The notes beneath the pieces were generated by a model, which was given only the letters and a program-made list of their open reading frames with translations, was not told the origin of the DNA and searched no databases. This document shows, in pieces, positions 1-6,631 of a DNA stretch of 16,256 nucleotides. This DNA is from Nitrosomonadaceae bacterium. GTDB lineage: Bacteria; Pseudomonadota; Gammaproteobacteria; Burkholderiales; Nitrosomonadaceae. Positions within the stretch are counted from its first letter, which is position 1. Every line of letters begins with the position of its first letter. The stretch is from positions 1 to 16,256 of the forward strand of contig CAKKRO010000199.1 of assembly GCA_919902625.1 (NCBI GenBank). Reading direction: 5' to 3'. Position numbers and translations under genes: made by a program.

Positions 1-1
1 A

Positions 2-103
2 CAAATTCATCTAATCCAAATCGGAAAGCAACAGATTGTATTTTTAAAAGGCGAAGTAGGCGCATTAATTATTCAAATTTGTTTGGCTAGCAAAAGAACT
101 TAA
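2..103 (+). CDS. Possible C-terminal tail of an unidentified gene cut by the window edge
   Basis: Frame 2 is open from the window edge to a TAA at 101-103. Its 33 codons read like a natural protein end: hydrophobic beta-like stretches ending in ICLASKRT. The other plus frames close sooner or at a similar point. There is too little sequence to name a family. If real, the gene converges on ubiJ across an 87-base gap in which I see no convincing terminator hairpin. A chance open frame in AT-rich DNA is the main alternative. Confidence 0.25.
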   Translation, partial: QIHLIQIGKQQIVFLKGEVGALIIQICLASKRT

Positions 104-190
104 AGAATCAGTTAAATATTATTCGTTTATTTATACTCATGATCCGATAAGTATTTGTTTATTATTTAAAGGAGGAAGTATATCTTTTGA

Positions 191-790
191 TTATTCGTTA
201 GTTAAGGCACCCTGCCGGATTAATCTATTTAACCGCTGCTCCAGTTGTTCGGTATTTAGCTGCAGGTCTTTTACTTCATGAATAAACTTATTGATGGAAA
301 CAGATTTTGTTAAAAATATATCTTCTTCCGTCCAGTATTCGACCAAAGCTTGCGACATGCGATTGAAGTTTTCTATTTGCCAGTGCATCATATGCTCACC
401 TGCTTTTGTTATGCGATGTGCGTGTATATCACCAATTGTTTTACTCAAATTATGTTCAATGATCAACCCAAAATTTATATGTTTGCTAATGTCGATCAAA
501 TCGTCAGCAAAAGATTGATTACCGGTGGTTTTTATTAGCTTGAATGCGGTTCTGTCTTGAGTAAGCAGTCTGGACAAGATAAGCGGAGATAGGGTAACAG
601 TCGTATCTACACAGATATCATCATCAGCTTGTTTTACCTCACCTTTTGCATCAATAAGTATTTTGAAATTAATTATGGGGGGTATCTGAACACAAACTGT
701 CATGTCAGTATAAGATTGCAGCCGTTTACATGCCCATCTTTCGTGGCATAAAACATGATTGATTGATGTAATTACAGCAGATATCAACAT
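191..790 (-). CDS. ubiJ: UbiJ-like SCP2-domain ubiquinone biosynthesis accessory protein
   Basis: The 199-residue protein has the UbiJ layout. Residues about 10-105 form an SCP2-type lipid-binding fold with a hydrophobic beta-rich core; the stretch around residues 67-78 (TLSPLILSRLL) matches the conserved strand-helix of the family. A linker helix follows at about 115-155, then a C-terminal coiled coil (about 165-195) with heptad leucines in LQLNTEQLEQRLNRL. In enterobacteria UbiJ works with UbiK in a cytosolic complex that holds polyprenylated intermediates for the late ring-modifying steps. The length agrees with the family (about 200). The start is an ATG at 790, with an AT-rich region and no strong Shine-Dalgarno upstream. 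No ubiE or ubiB is visible here, so the assignment rests on domain layout. Sequence divergence leaves some chance that it is only a general SCP2 protein. Confidence 0.72.
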   Translation of the reverse strand: MLISAVITSINHVLCHERWACKRLQSYTDMTVCVQIPPIINFKILIDAKGEVKQADDDICVDTTVTLSPLILSRLLTQDRTAFKLIKTTGNQSFADDLIDISKHINFGLIIEHNLSKTIGDIHAHRITKAGEHMMHWQIENFNRMSQALVEYWTEEDIFLTKSVSINKFIHEVKDLQLNTEQLEQRLNRLIRQGALTNE

Positions 791-1211
791 TATATTTCGG
801 GTTAGGCGTTACCGATCTACGCTAGAAATTATGTATTGGGCCAATGATTTCTTCAGACTGACAATAGGTTTGTGAGTATAGCACTATAATTTGAACCAAT
901 TATACGACTCCCGATATCTTCTCACAGTCATTATCTTGCTGAAGAGGTGCTGGATCACATGCTATTTTGAAAATGGAACACACACGATATTGCTCTAAGA
1001 GATTGTTTCTTAGAAAGAAACTTTATTCTGATTCCGCGTGGGGTATTTGCATGTTAGAAATACTGATTCAATAACAACCATATAGTAAATTACTGATGGC
1101 GAGATATTAAGAAAACAAAGATCTTATATTGAATCAACAGCAAGAATAAATTATCTATAAATCTAACTCTTGGTTTTGTATGAAATACAAAATTCCATAT
1201 GCGGCTGAATA
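791..1211. other. 421-base intergenic region without a convincing gene
   Basis: This AT-rich stretch separates ubiJ from the HDOD gene. It holds a perfect 7-bp inverted repeat with a 3-base loop at 1005-1021 (GTTTCTT-aga-AAGAAAC). A plus-strand frame from about 893 to 1046 reads like protein but is broken by TGA at 968-970. A TATAAT hexamer lies at 885-890, with CTGACA 21 bases before it, too far for a standard promoter. I see no tRNA, rRNA or insertion-sequence ends. Confidence 0.5.
893..1046 (+). pseudogene. Possible decayed gene fragment with an internal stop
   Basis: A plus-strand frame following a stop at 887-889 encodes about 25 natural-looking residues (including HYLAEEVLDHMLF). It hits TGA at 968-970 and continues for 25 more protein-like residues (including ALRDCFLERNFILIPRGVF) to TAG at 1044-1046. 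There is no good start codon or ribosome-binding site, and I do not recognise a family. It may be a remnant of an old gene or mobile element, or chance. Confidence 0.15.
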
Positions 1212-2066
1212 TCAACAATATTCATTGTTTATTTGACTTTCAGGTTGTTTATTAGCACCAACCAGAGTCACGATTTCCCATACCTGCAAATGTAAAAGTT
1301 TGGCTATCTCTTCATAATCGTCAGGTAAAGAAGCATCGTCCCAACCATTGGCAGAATGTCTGGCTAAATTTACAGCAAGCGCAACATTGCGTACGCGTTT
1401 TAATTTTGAACAATTATCATCCATAAGAGTAATTAATAACTCAGGTAATTTCCACTTAATGGCAAGTTCCAGTTGCAATTGATGCAGCGAGAAACCGAGA
1501 ATACTCTCTTGTGCCGCAGTACTGCGTAATGATTTATCCAACTTTTGTAAGTTTCTAATTTTTAACATTTCATTAGGAGAAAAACACCACATGAGTATTT
1601 CTGTGATATCATGTAATAACGCAGCAATACGAATCTCTTCAAAATGTAAATCATGCAAACGAATTGCCCAATCAAAAGCATAGGAAGAAGCGAGGTTTGC
1701 GCGATGCGTGACTCTTAGCAAATAAACCAGGGCACTCATATTGTCACGTCCCAGGATTTCTTCAACCAATGGTTTTGCAGATACCTTATGCAAGGTAGTT
1801 TCAAGTCCAAGCAGCATTATTATTTGCTCGACCTCCACGACATCATGCTCTTGGCAACGATGTTTATGTTGCTGCAAATACCGTAGTAGCTTTACCGTCA
1901 TTAAAGGATCATATTTCACAACATGAGCAATGCTACGCGCATTCAAATGCTGTTCATCCTGCTCCAGGATTGCAAGATTACGTGCGGTTTGTTTTAAAAC
2001 AGGGATTTCTGCTGATGTAAGAAAATTTACCCACTCTGATAATTTTCTTTGTTTCTGCTGTGGCAT
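1212..2066 (-). CDS. HDOD-domain protein (signalling/regulatory, function unknown)
   Basis: The 284-residue protein is mostly helical. Residues about 18-230 fit the HDOD domain, a relative of HD phosphohydrolases found in bacterial signalling proteins. The signature is visible in order: IPVLKQTARNLAIL near the start, then VVKYDPLMTVKLLRYL (about 49-64), the helix VEQIIMLLGLETT (79-91), and an HD-like LLHD at 150-153. Many HDOD proteins lack a full metal site and serve as scaffolds or regulators, so catalysis cannot be assumed. No second domain (GGDEF, EAL or receiver) is attached. The start is an ATG at 2066 with GGGAG about 10 bases upstream. It lies downstream of trpC on the same strand but across a 153-base gap, so separate transcription is likely. 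Confidence 0.8.
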   Translation of the reverse strand: MPQQKQRKLSEWVNFLTSAEIPVLKQTARNLAILEQDEQHLNARSIAHVVKYDPLMTVKLLRYLQQHKHRCQEHDVVEVEQIIMLLGLETTLHKVSAKPLVEEILGRDNMSALVYLLRVTHRANLASSYAFDWAIRLHDLHFEEIRIAALLHDITEILMWCFSPNEMLKIRNLQKLDKSLRSTAAQESILGFSLHQLQLELAIKWKLPELLITLMDDNCSKLKRVRNVALAVNLARHSANGWDDASLPDDYEEIAKLLHLQVWEIVTLVGANKQPESQINNEYC

Positions 2067-2219
2067 ACTGAACTCCCGATTTGAAATATCGTATTTATTT
2101 TTTTACGACATTTCTTCATAAATCTTTAGGAAACAATAAGCTATTTACTCTTAGCCACTTAATTCGTGATAGTTATTTATTTTACAGGAGTTATTGATTA
2201 ATGATTATAGAACAACAGG

Positions 2220-3080
2220 TTAAGAAAATAATCGTTCCAACTCCACACCGGGATCTTCAGCGCGCATAAAAGCTTCGCCCACAAGAAATGCGTTAATTTG
2301 ATTATTACGCATCAGGGCAACATCAACAGGACTGTGTATGCCACTTTCTGTAACCACAATTCTGTGAGATGGGATTTGATTCAACAATTCAAGGGTTGTA
2401 TTTAAAGATGTTTCAAAAGTCTGTAAGTTACGGTTATTGATACCTATTAATGGTGTAATCAGTTGAAGCGCCATTTCCAGTTCAATTGCATTATGCACCT
2501 CTACCAGAACAGCCATTCCAAGTGTATTAGCCAACTCTTCAAGCTTCTGCATCCGGGTTAAAGATTCATTGATGGAAGTACCCGAATAATCATCATGTTT
2601 TAATAAAAACGCACTGACTATCAGCAAAATGCAATCGGCATTCATTGCACGTGCTTCAACAATTTGATAATCATCAAGAATAAAATCCTTGCGCAAAACC
2701 GGAAGTAGGCATGCTGCACGCGCTTGTTGCAAATATTCAGGACTGCCCATAAAAAACTGTTGATCCGTTAACACCGATAGGCAAGCTGCGCCATGCAGTG
2801 CATAAGTTTTAGCAATCTCAGCAGGCAAGAACTCAAGCGATTGAGTACCGTCAGCCGATGAATGTCCGCGTAATATTCCTTTACTGGGGCTGGCCTGCTT
2901 AATCTCTGCAATCACAGCGGATTGTCCTGCATTTATTTTGTTCCGAATTGCAGCAACAAAATCACGCGGTGGCAATGCTGATTTTGCTTCTTGCAGTAAC
3001 AGTGAATAGGGTTTTAATGCTTTAGCAGCAACAATTTCTTGTTTCTTTACTGCAAGAATTTTTTTTAGAATATCGGACAT
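2220..3080 (-). CDS. trpC: Indole-3-glycerol-phosphate synthase
   Basis: This cytosolic enzyme converts carboxyphenylamino-deoxyribulose phosphate to indole-3-glycerol phosphate, the fourth step of tryptophan synthesis. The single (beta/alpha)8 barrel carries every expected active-site element: AEIKQASPSKG (Glu59, Lys61), LRKDF (Lys131), VEVH (Glu194), INNRNL (N215/N216) and TESG (Glu245), with the phosphate-binding end VGEAFMR. At 286 residues it is about 20 longer than usual. The extra length is a roughly 10-residue insertion after the first strand (about 72-83) and about 13 residues after LLIVSAFL (about 160-175). The ATG at 3080 lies only 4 bases past the trpD stop with a weak Shine-Dalgarno, so translational coupling is likely. 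No phosphoribosylanthranilate isomerase domain is fused to it. Confidence 0.97.
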   Translation of the reverse strand: MSDILKKILAVKKQEIVAAKALKPYSLLLQEAKSALPPRDFVAAIRNKINAGQSAVIAEIKQASPSKGILRGHSSADGTQSLEFLPAEIAKTYALHGAACLSVLTDQQFFMGSPEYLQQARAACLLPVLRKDFILDDYQIVEARAMNADCILLIVSAFLLKHDDYSGTSINESLTRMQKLEELANTLGMAVLVEVHNAIELEMALQLITPLIGINNRNLQTFETSLNTTLELLNQIPSHRIVVTESGIHSPVDVALMRNNQINAFLVGEAFMRAEDPGVELERLFS

Positions 3081-3084
3081 TGTG

Positions 3085-4113
3085 TTATGAAATGGGGTTT
3101 TTGTGAGTAAATTCCACTAATTCATGAAGTTTCTTTAATGCGGCACCACTTTCGATGACTTGATGCGCTGCTTTTATCCCCTGATCGAGAGTATCAACTA
3201 TACCAGCCACATAAATAGCAGCCCCTGCATTCATCAAAACGATATCGCGCGCTGGCCCGGCAACATTCTTCAGTACCGAGAGCAGCATCAATTTGGCGTG
3301 TTCCCCATCAATCACTTGGATGGCTTCAATAGAGGATGTTTTTAAATTAAAATCTTCCGGTCTGATGGCGTAAGTTTTTACTTCGCCATTTCTCAGCTCA
3401 CCCACGTTTGTTTCACCCGTTATTGTGATTTCATCCAGTCCATCTTTTCCATTGACAATCAATACATGTTGACTGCCCAGCCGATGCAACACATGTGCCA
3501 GAGTTTTAACCAGATCATCGTTGAATACCCCCAGCACTTGTCTTTTGGCGCCAGCAGGATTGGTTAATGGCCCCAAAATGTTAAATAATGTTTTAATGCC
3601 TAATTCACGCCGTACCGGAGCGGCATGCTTCATTGCGGCGTGATAGTTTGGGGCAAACATAAACCCAACACCAATTTCACTGATACTCTGAGCAACCTGC
3701 TGCGGTGTTTGATTTAAATTAACGCCTAATGCTTCAAGTACATCAGCGCTCCCCGATTTACTTGAAACCGATCTCCCGCCATGCTTGGCCACGCGAGCTC
3801 CTGCGGCGGCTGCAACAAATGCTGATGCAGTGGAAATGTTGAACGTGTGCGCAGAATCCCCACCTGTGCCACAGGTATCGACCAGATGAGCGTTATCAGA
3901 AACATCAACTTTAGTTGCAAATTCACGCATGACCTGAGCAGCCGCAGCTATTTCCCCAATAGTTTCTTTTTTGACCCGAAGGCCGGTAATGATCGCAGCT
4001 ATTAGAACGGGTGAAATCTCACCTTGCATGATTTGCCGCATCAGAGAAACCATTTCATCATGCATGATTTCTTGATGGGTGATTATGCGGTGCAGAACTT
4101 CTTGTGGAGTCAT
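3085..4113 (-). CDS. trpD: Anthranilate phosphoribosyltransferase
   Basis: This cytosolic enzyme joins anthranilate to phosphoribosyl pyrophosphate in the second step of tryptophan synthesis. The family signature is complete: DTCGTGGDSAHTFNIST, then AKHGGRSVSSKSGSADVLEALG, GPLTNPAGAKRQVLGVF and the metal-binding LDEIT. I chose the ATG at 4113 (342 residues, normal for TrpD), which has AAAGG 7 bases upstream. An in-frame TTG at 4131 would add six residues that include this ribosome-binding site. The gene begins 28 bases after the trpG stop and ends 4 bases before trpC. It is a stand-alone TrpD, not the TrpGD fusion of enterobacteria. Confidence 0.97.
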   Translation of the reverse strand: MTPQEVLHRIITHQEIMHDEMVSLMRQIMQGEISPVLIAAIITGLRVKKETIGEIAAAAQVMREFATKVDVSDNAHLVDTCGTGGDSAHTFNISTASAFVAAAAGARVAKHGGRSVSSKSGSADVLEALGVNLNQTPQQVAQSISEIGVGFMFAPNYHAAMKHAAPVRRELGIKTLFNILGPLTNPAGAKRQVLGVFNDDLVKTLAHVLHRLGSQHVLIVNGKDGLDEITITGETNVGELRNGEVKTYAIRPEDFNLKTSSIEAIQVIDGEHAKLMLLSVLKNVAGPARDIVLMNAGAAIYVAGIVDTLDQGIKAAHQVIESGAALKKLHELVEFTHKNPIS

Positions 4114-4141
4114 TAAATTACCTTTATTCAACCTAATCTAT

Positions 4142-4705
4142 TTATCGGTTAAGAAAATTCTCGAGCATTTTATGTCCATGCTCACTCAGTATAGATTCAG
4201 GGTGAAATTGAATACCTTCAATCGCGAGAGTTTTATGACGTATACCCATAATTTCATCATCTTCGGTCCAGGCCGTAATTTCAAGACAATCAGGCAGCGT
4301 CGAACGTTCAACAACCAGTGAATGATAACGGGTTGCAATAAAAGGACTGGGTAAACCCCGGAAAACACCTGCATTATGATGAAAAATGGGAGATGTTTTA
4401 CCATGCATCAGCCTTTTTGCATGAATGACTCGACCACCAAATGCCTGCCCAATGCTTTGGTGCCCCAGACAAACACCTAAAACGGGAATATTTTGACTAA
4501 ATTGACTGATTACTGAGAGCGACACTCCTGCTTCATTGGGTGTACACGGCCCTGGAGAAATCACTATTCGTTCAGGCTTGAGTTGTGAGATTTTATCCAG
4601 AGTTATTTCATCATTTCGGAATACAACAACCTTTTCACCCAATTCAGAAAAATATTGCACTAAGTTGTATGTGAAAGAATCGTAGTTATCAATCATTAGC
4701 AGCAT
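4142..4705 (-). CDS. trpG: Anthranilate synthase glutaminase subunit (TrpG/PabA type)
   Basis: This class I glutamine amidotransferase releases ammonia from glutamine for the TrpE (or PabB) subunit. The triad is visible: Cys79 in GVCLGHQ, and His168 with Glu170 in FHPES. The N-terminal IDNYDSFTYNL and ISPGPCTPNEAG motifs are typical, and 187 residues is normal length. It leads the minus-strand trpGDC group, which argues for tryptophan synthesis, but such subunits often also serve para-aminobenzoate synthesis. No trpE lies next to it; the upstream neighbour is divergent rpsF. The ATG at 4705 has a poor Shine-Dalgarno. A dyad of 6-bp arms with a 2-base spacer (CTTTGT/ACAAAG, 4717-4730) sits just upstream. 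Confidence 0.95.
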   Translation of the reverse strand: MLLMIDNYDSFTYNLVQYFSELGEKVVVFRNDEITLDKISQLKPERIVISPGPCTPNEAGVSLSVISQFSQNIPVLGVCLGHQSIGQAFGGRVIHAKRLMHGKTSPIFHHNAGVFRGLPSPFIATRYHSLVVERSTLPDCLEITAWTEDDEIMGIRHKTLAIEGIQFHPESILSEHGHKMLENFLNR

Positions 4706-4758
4706 AGTTGTTAACTCTTTGTTTACAAAGTATATTATTAAATAGATTTATAGAGAGC

Positions 4759-4781
4759 ATTATATTGATTGATGAATCAAT
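4759..4781 (-). promoter_or_regulatory. Candidate trpG promoter -10 abutting a dyad
   Basis: On the minus strand a perfect TATAAT (4764-4759) directly follows a perfect inverted repeat, ATTGATT-catc-AATCAAT (4781-4764). The dyad occupies the spacer of a promoter that has no good -35 hexamer, an arrangement seen at activator- or repressor-controlled promoters. The predicted transcript would have a leader of about 47 bases. I see no leader peptide with tandem Trp codons, so ribosome-mediated attenuation is not supported. Confidence 0.35.
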
Positions 4782-4932
4782 GGAATAAACAACCAAATTT
4801 TACCAGTTCAATCGACATGAGTGTTGCTTCATCATTTAGGGTCAATGGGTATAACATAAACAGCTTATATAACAATAAACTCAATAACCGATCAAAAACT
4901 CCTAACCCAATATTTCGCCGTCAGAACATTAT

Positions 4933-4961
4933 TTGATATTGCTCTATTAATTCAGTAAAAT
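4933..4961 (+). promoter_or_regulatory. Sigma70-type promoter for the rpsF operon
   Basis: TTGATA (4933-4938) and TAAAAT (4956-4961) are separated by exactly 17 bases, each close to consensus. The start of transcription would fall near 4968, giving a leader of about 50 bases before the rpsF ATG. Confidence 0.6.
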
Positions 4962-4979
4962 AAGGGGCTTTAAAACCTT

Positions 4980-5000
4980 GTCTCACCACATGCGGGAGAC
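4980..5000 (+). promoter_or_regulatory. Hairpin in the rpsF leader, candidate S6:S18 autoregulatory site
   Basis: GTCTC (4980-4984) pairs with GAGAC (4996-5000). Inside it CC can pair with GG across a hexaloop, leaving a bulged A. It lies between the predicted transcription start and the Shine-Dalgarno AAGGA of rpsF. Many bacteria control this operon by the S6:S18 complex binding an rpsF leader hairpin with a CCG motif. I cannot match the exact motif here, so the role is inferred from position only. Confidence 0.35.
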
Positions 5001-5018
5001 TTTACCCATAAGGAATGT

Positions 5019-5435
5019 ATGCGCCATTATGAAATAGTATTTATTGTTCATCCTGATCAAAGTGAACAAGTGCCTGCAATGATCGAACGTTATCGTGGCA
5101 TTGTAACCGCAAAAAATGGCAAAATTCATCGAATAGAAGATTGGGGTCGCCGCCAACTTGCCTATCTGATTCAGAAAGTTCATAAAGCGCACTATGTGTT
5201 AATGAATATTGAATGCAATCAAGAAGCATTGGATGATTTAGATCATTCGTTTAAATTCAGTGACGCTATTCTTCGGCATCTGACCATTAGAACAGATGGC
5301 CCTGTAACAGAGCCATCACCCATGATGCGCCAGGAAGAGAGAGCCAGTTCTGCAGGCTCTCACATCTCAGATGTGGTCGCTGAAGACCCGGAGTCGGATG
5401 ATATTGCAGATGAACCCGTTGTCCCTGCTGTATAG
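5019..5435 (+). CDS. rpsF: 30S ribosomal protein S6
   Basis: S6 binds the central domain of 16S rRNA together with S18 in the platform of the small subunit. The N-terminal MRHYEIVFIVHPDQSEQ and the middle GRRQLAYLIQKVHKAHYVLMNI are diagnostic. The folded domain ends near residue 100 (ILRHLTIR). The last 38 residues are an acidic, disordered tail rich in Asp, Glu and Ser, comparable to the glutamate tail of E. coli S6. The ATG at 5019 has AAGGA 4 bases before it. It is the first gene of the rpsF-priB-rpsR-rplI group, 12 bases ahead of priB. Confidence 0.97.
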   Translation: MRHYEIVFIVHPDQSEQVPAMIERYRGIVTAKNGKIHRIEDWGRRQLAYLIQKVHKAHYVLMNIECNQEALDDLDHSFKFSDAILRHLTIRTDGPVTEPSPMMRQEERASSAGSHISDVVAEDPESDDIADEPVVPAV

Positions 5436-5447
5436 ACTTCATAACAA

Positions 5448-5744
5448 TTGGATTGCAATCAGACAATTATTTGTGGAAAAATTATTAAATTAGGCGTTTT
5501 ACGCTACACACCTGCCGGCGTTGCTGTTATTGAGTTTACAATCAATCATGCATCACGCCCAATAGAAGCTGGCGTAGCCCGGCAAATAATGTTTGAAATT
5601 CTTGCAGTGGCACTTGGGCAAATGGCTCTGACTGTGGCCGAAATTAAGATTAACAGCACGGTTAAACTGACAGGATTTCTTAATAGAAAAAGTCATTTGA
5701 ATCAACAACTGGTATTACATGCACATCATGTTGTACTTATTTAA
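5448..5744 (+). CDS. priB: Primosomal replication protein N (PriB)
   Basis: PriB is a small single-strand DNA-binding OB-fold dimer that helps PriA restart stalled replication forks. The 98 residues run as one OB fold: TIICGKIIKLGVLRYTPAGVAVIEFTINH, a middle strand IMFEILAVALG, then INSTVKLTGFL and a final LVLHAHHVVLI. The order matches enterobacterial PriB, as does the location between rpsF and rpsR. The start appears to be TTG at 5448: an in-frame TAA at 5442-5444 closes the frame six bases upstream, and the next Met lies inside the OB fold. There is no strong Shine-Dalgarno, so it probably depends on coupling to rpsF. The gene can be mis-called as a generic single-strand-binding protein. 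Confidence 0.9.
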   Translation: MDCNQTIICGKIIKLGVLRYTPAGVAVIEFTINHASRPIEAGVARQIMFEILAVALGQMALTVAEIKINSTVKLTGFLNRKSHLNQQLVLHAHHVVLI

Positions 5745-5763
5745 TCAGTAAATAGGAATTAAA

Positions 5764-6045
5764 ATGGCACGTTTTACAAGACGCAAAGACAGTAAAGAAA
5801 AAGAAAAAGAGAAAAAAGCTAACCGCCCCTTATTTAAGCGCAAAAAGTTTTGCCGGTTTACTGCGGAAGGCATAAAACAGGTTGATTATAAAGATATTGA
5901 AATCCTGAAAGACTTTGTCAGTGAGAATGGCAAGATAATTCCAGCCCGCATTACCGGCACAAGGGCTTTTTATCAACGCCAGCTCGGCACGGCTGTGGAG
6001 CGCGCCCGTTTTCTGGCATTATTACCTTATACTGACCGGCACTGA
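5764..6045 (+). CDS. rpsR: 30S ribosomal protein S18
   Basis: S18 pairs with S6 on 16S rRNA in the small-subunit platform. The conserved core is clear: FKRKKFCRFT, VDYKDIEILKDFVSENGKIIPARITGT and YQRQLGTAVERARFLALLPYTD. At 93 residues it is longer than the 75-residue E. coli protein because of a Lys/Glu-rich N-terminal extension of about 20 residues (DSKEKEKEKKANRPL). Such extensions are common in betaproteobacteria. The ATG at 5764 has TAGGA about 8 bases upstream. It lies 19 bases after priB and 11 before rplI. Confidence 0.97.
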   Translation: MARFTRRKDSKEKEKEKKANRPLFKRKKFCRFTAEGIKQVDYKDIEILKDFVSENGKIIPARITGTRAFYQRQLGTAVERARFLALLPYTDRH

Positions 6046-6056
6046 GGAGTAATGAC

Positions 6057-6512
6057 ATGCAAATTATTTTAATGGAAAAAATTACTAATCTAGGGCAGTT
6101 GGGGGATATTGTTAATGTCAAGAGCGGTTTTGCACGTAATTATCTGATCCCGCAGGGGAAAGCAAAACGCGCGACAGAACAGGCTATTGCAGAGTTTCAG
6201 GCAAAACGTGCCGAGCTTGAAAAAATCCAGGCTGCTGCTTTAGCCGCTGCTCAAGCCATCGCTGCCAAATTAGATGGATTGTTAGTACAAATCACTCAGA
6301 AAACAGGCAGTGATGGAAAACTATTTGGTTCGGTTACCAATGCGAATATCGCCGAGGCACTCACAGAACAAGGTTTCTCAGTTGAAAGATCAATGATTCG
6401 TATGCCTCATGGCCAATTAAAACAAGTTGGCGATTACCCGCTAACCATCGCATTGCATAGTGATGTATCCGCACATATCACCGTTTCTGTATTAGGTGAA
6501 GCGATGCTTTGA
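6057..6512 (+). CDS. rplI: 50S ribosomal protein L9
   Basis: L9 is a dumbbell-shaped protein at the base of the L1 stalk that helps keep reading frame. The N-terminal rRNA-binding domain has the family signature (LMEKITNLGQLGDIVNVKSGFARNYLIPQGKA). A long helix rich in Ala, Glu and Lys (about 42-75) follows, and then a C-terminal domain with GSDGKLFGSVTNANIAEAL. Its 151 residues match the usual 148-150. The start has a strong GAGGAG upstream. It is the last gene of the cluster and is followed 29 bases later by a Rho-independent terminator. Confidence 0.97.
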   Translation: MQIILMEKITNLGQLGDIVNVKSGFARNYLIPQGKAKRATEQAIAEFQAKRAELEKIQAAALAAAQAIAAKLDGLLVQITQKTGSDGKLFGSVTNANIAEALTEQGFSVERSMIRMPHGQLKQVGDYPLTIALHSDVSAHITVSVLGEAML

Positions 6513-6540
6513 TAGCATACTTTAAGATTCATTTCCTATT

Positions 6541-6569
6541 AAAAGGACTATTCAAGATAGTCCTTTTTT
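6541..6569 (+). terminator. Rho-independent terminator of the rpsF-rplI operon
   Basis: AAAGGACTAT pairs perfectly with ATAGTCCTTT around a 5-base loop (TCAAG), and the 3' arm runs into a T tract ending at 6569. This is the clearest terminator in the window. It separates the ribosomal operon from dnaB. Confidence 0.92.
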
Positions 6570-6631
6570 CATTTGGTATTCAGCAATGATAGAATTAAGT
6601 ACCGCTCAATCGTGTTTCTATATGGATACCC

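Noticed and set aside
3726..3926. Open frame opposite or within trpD
   Set aside because: It lies wholly inside the strongly conserved trpD coding sequence in another frame and has no family features.
4113..4131. TTG start for trpD at 4131
   Set aside because: It would place the ribosome-binding site AAAGG inside the gene; the ATG at 4113 gives the family's usual N-terminus.
4705..4780. Ribosome-mediated trp attenuator upstream of trpG
   Set aside because: No short frame with tandem Trp codons and no terminator/antiterminator pair could be found in the leader.
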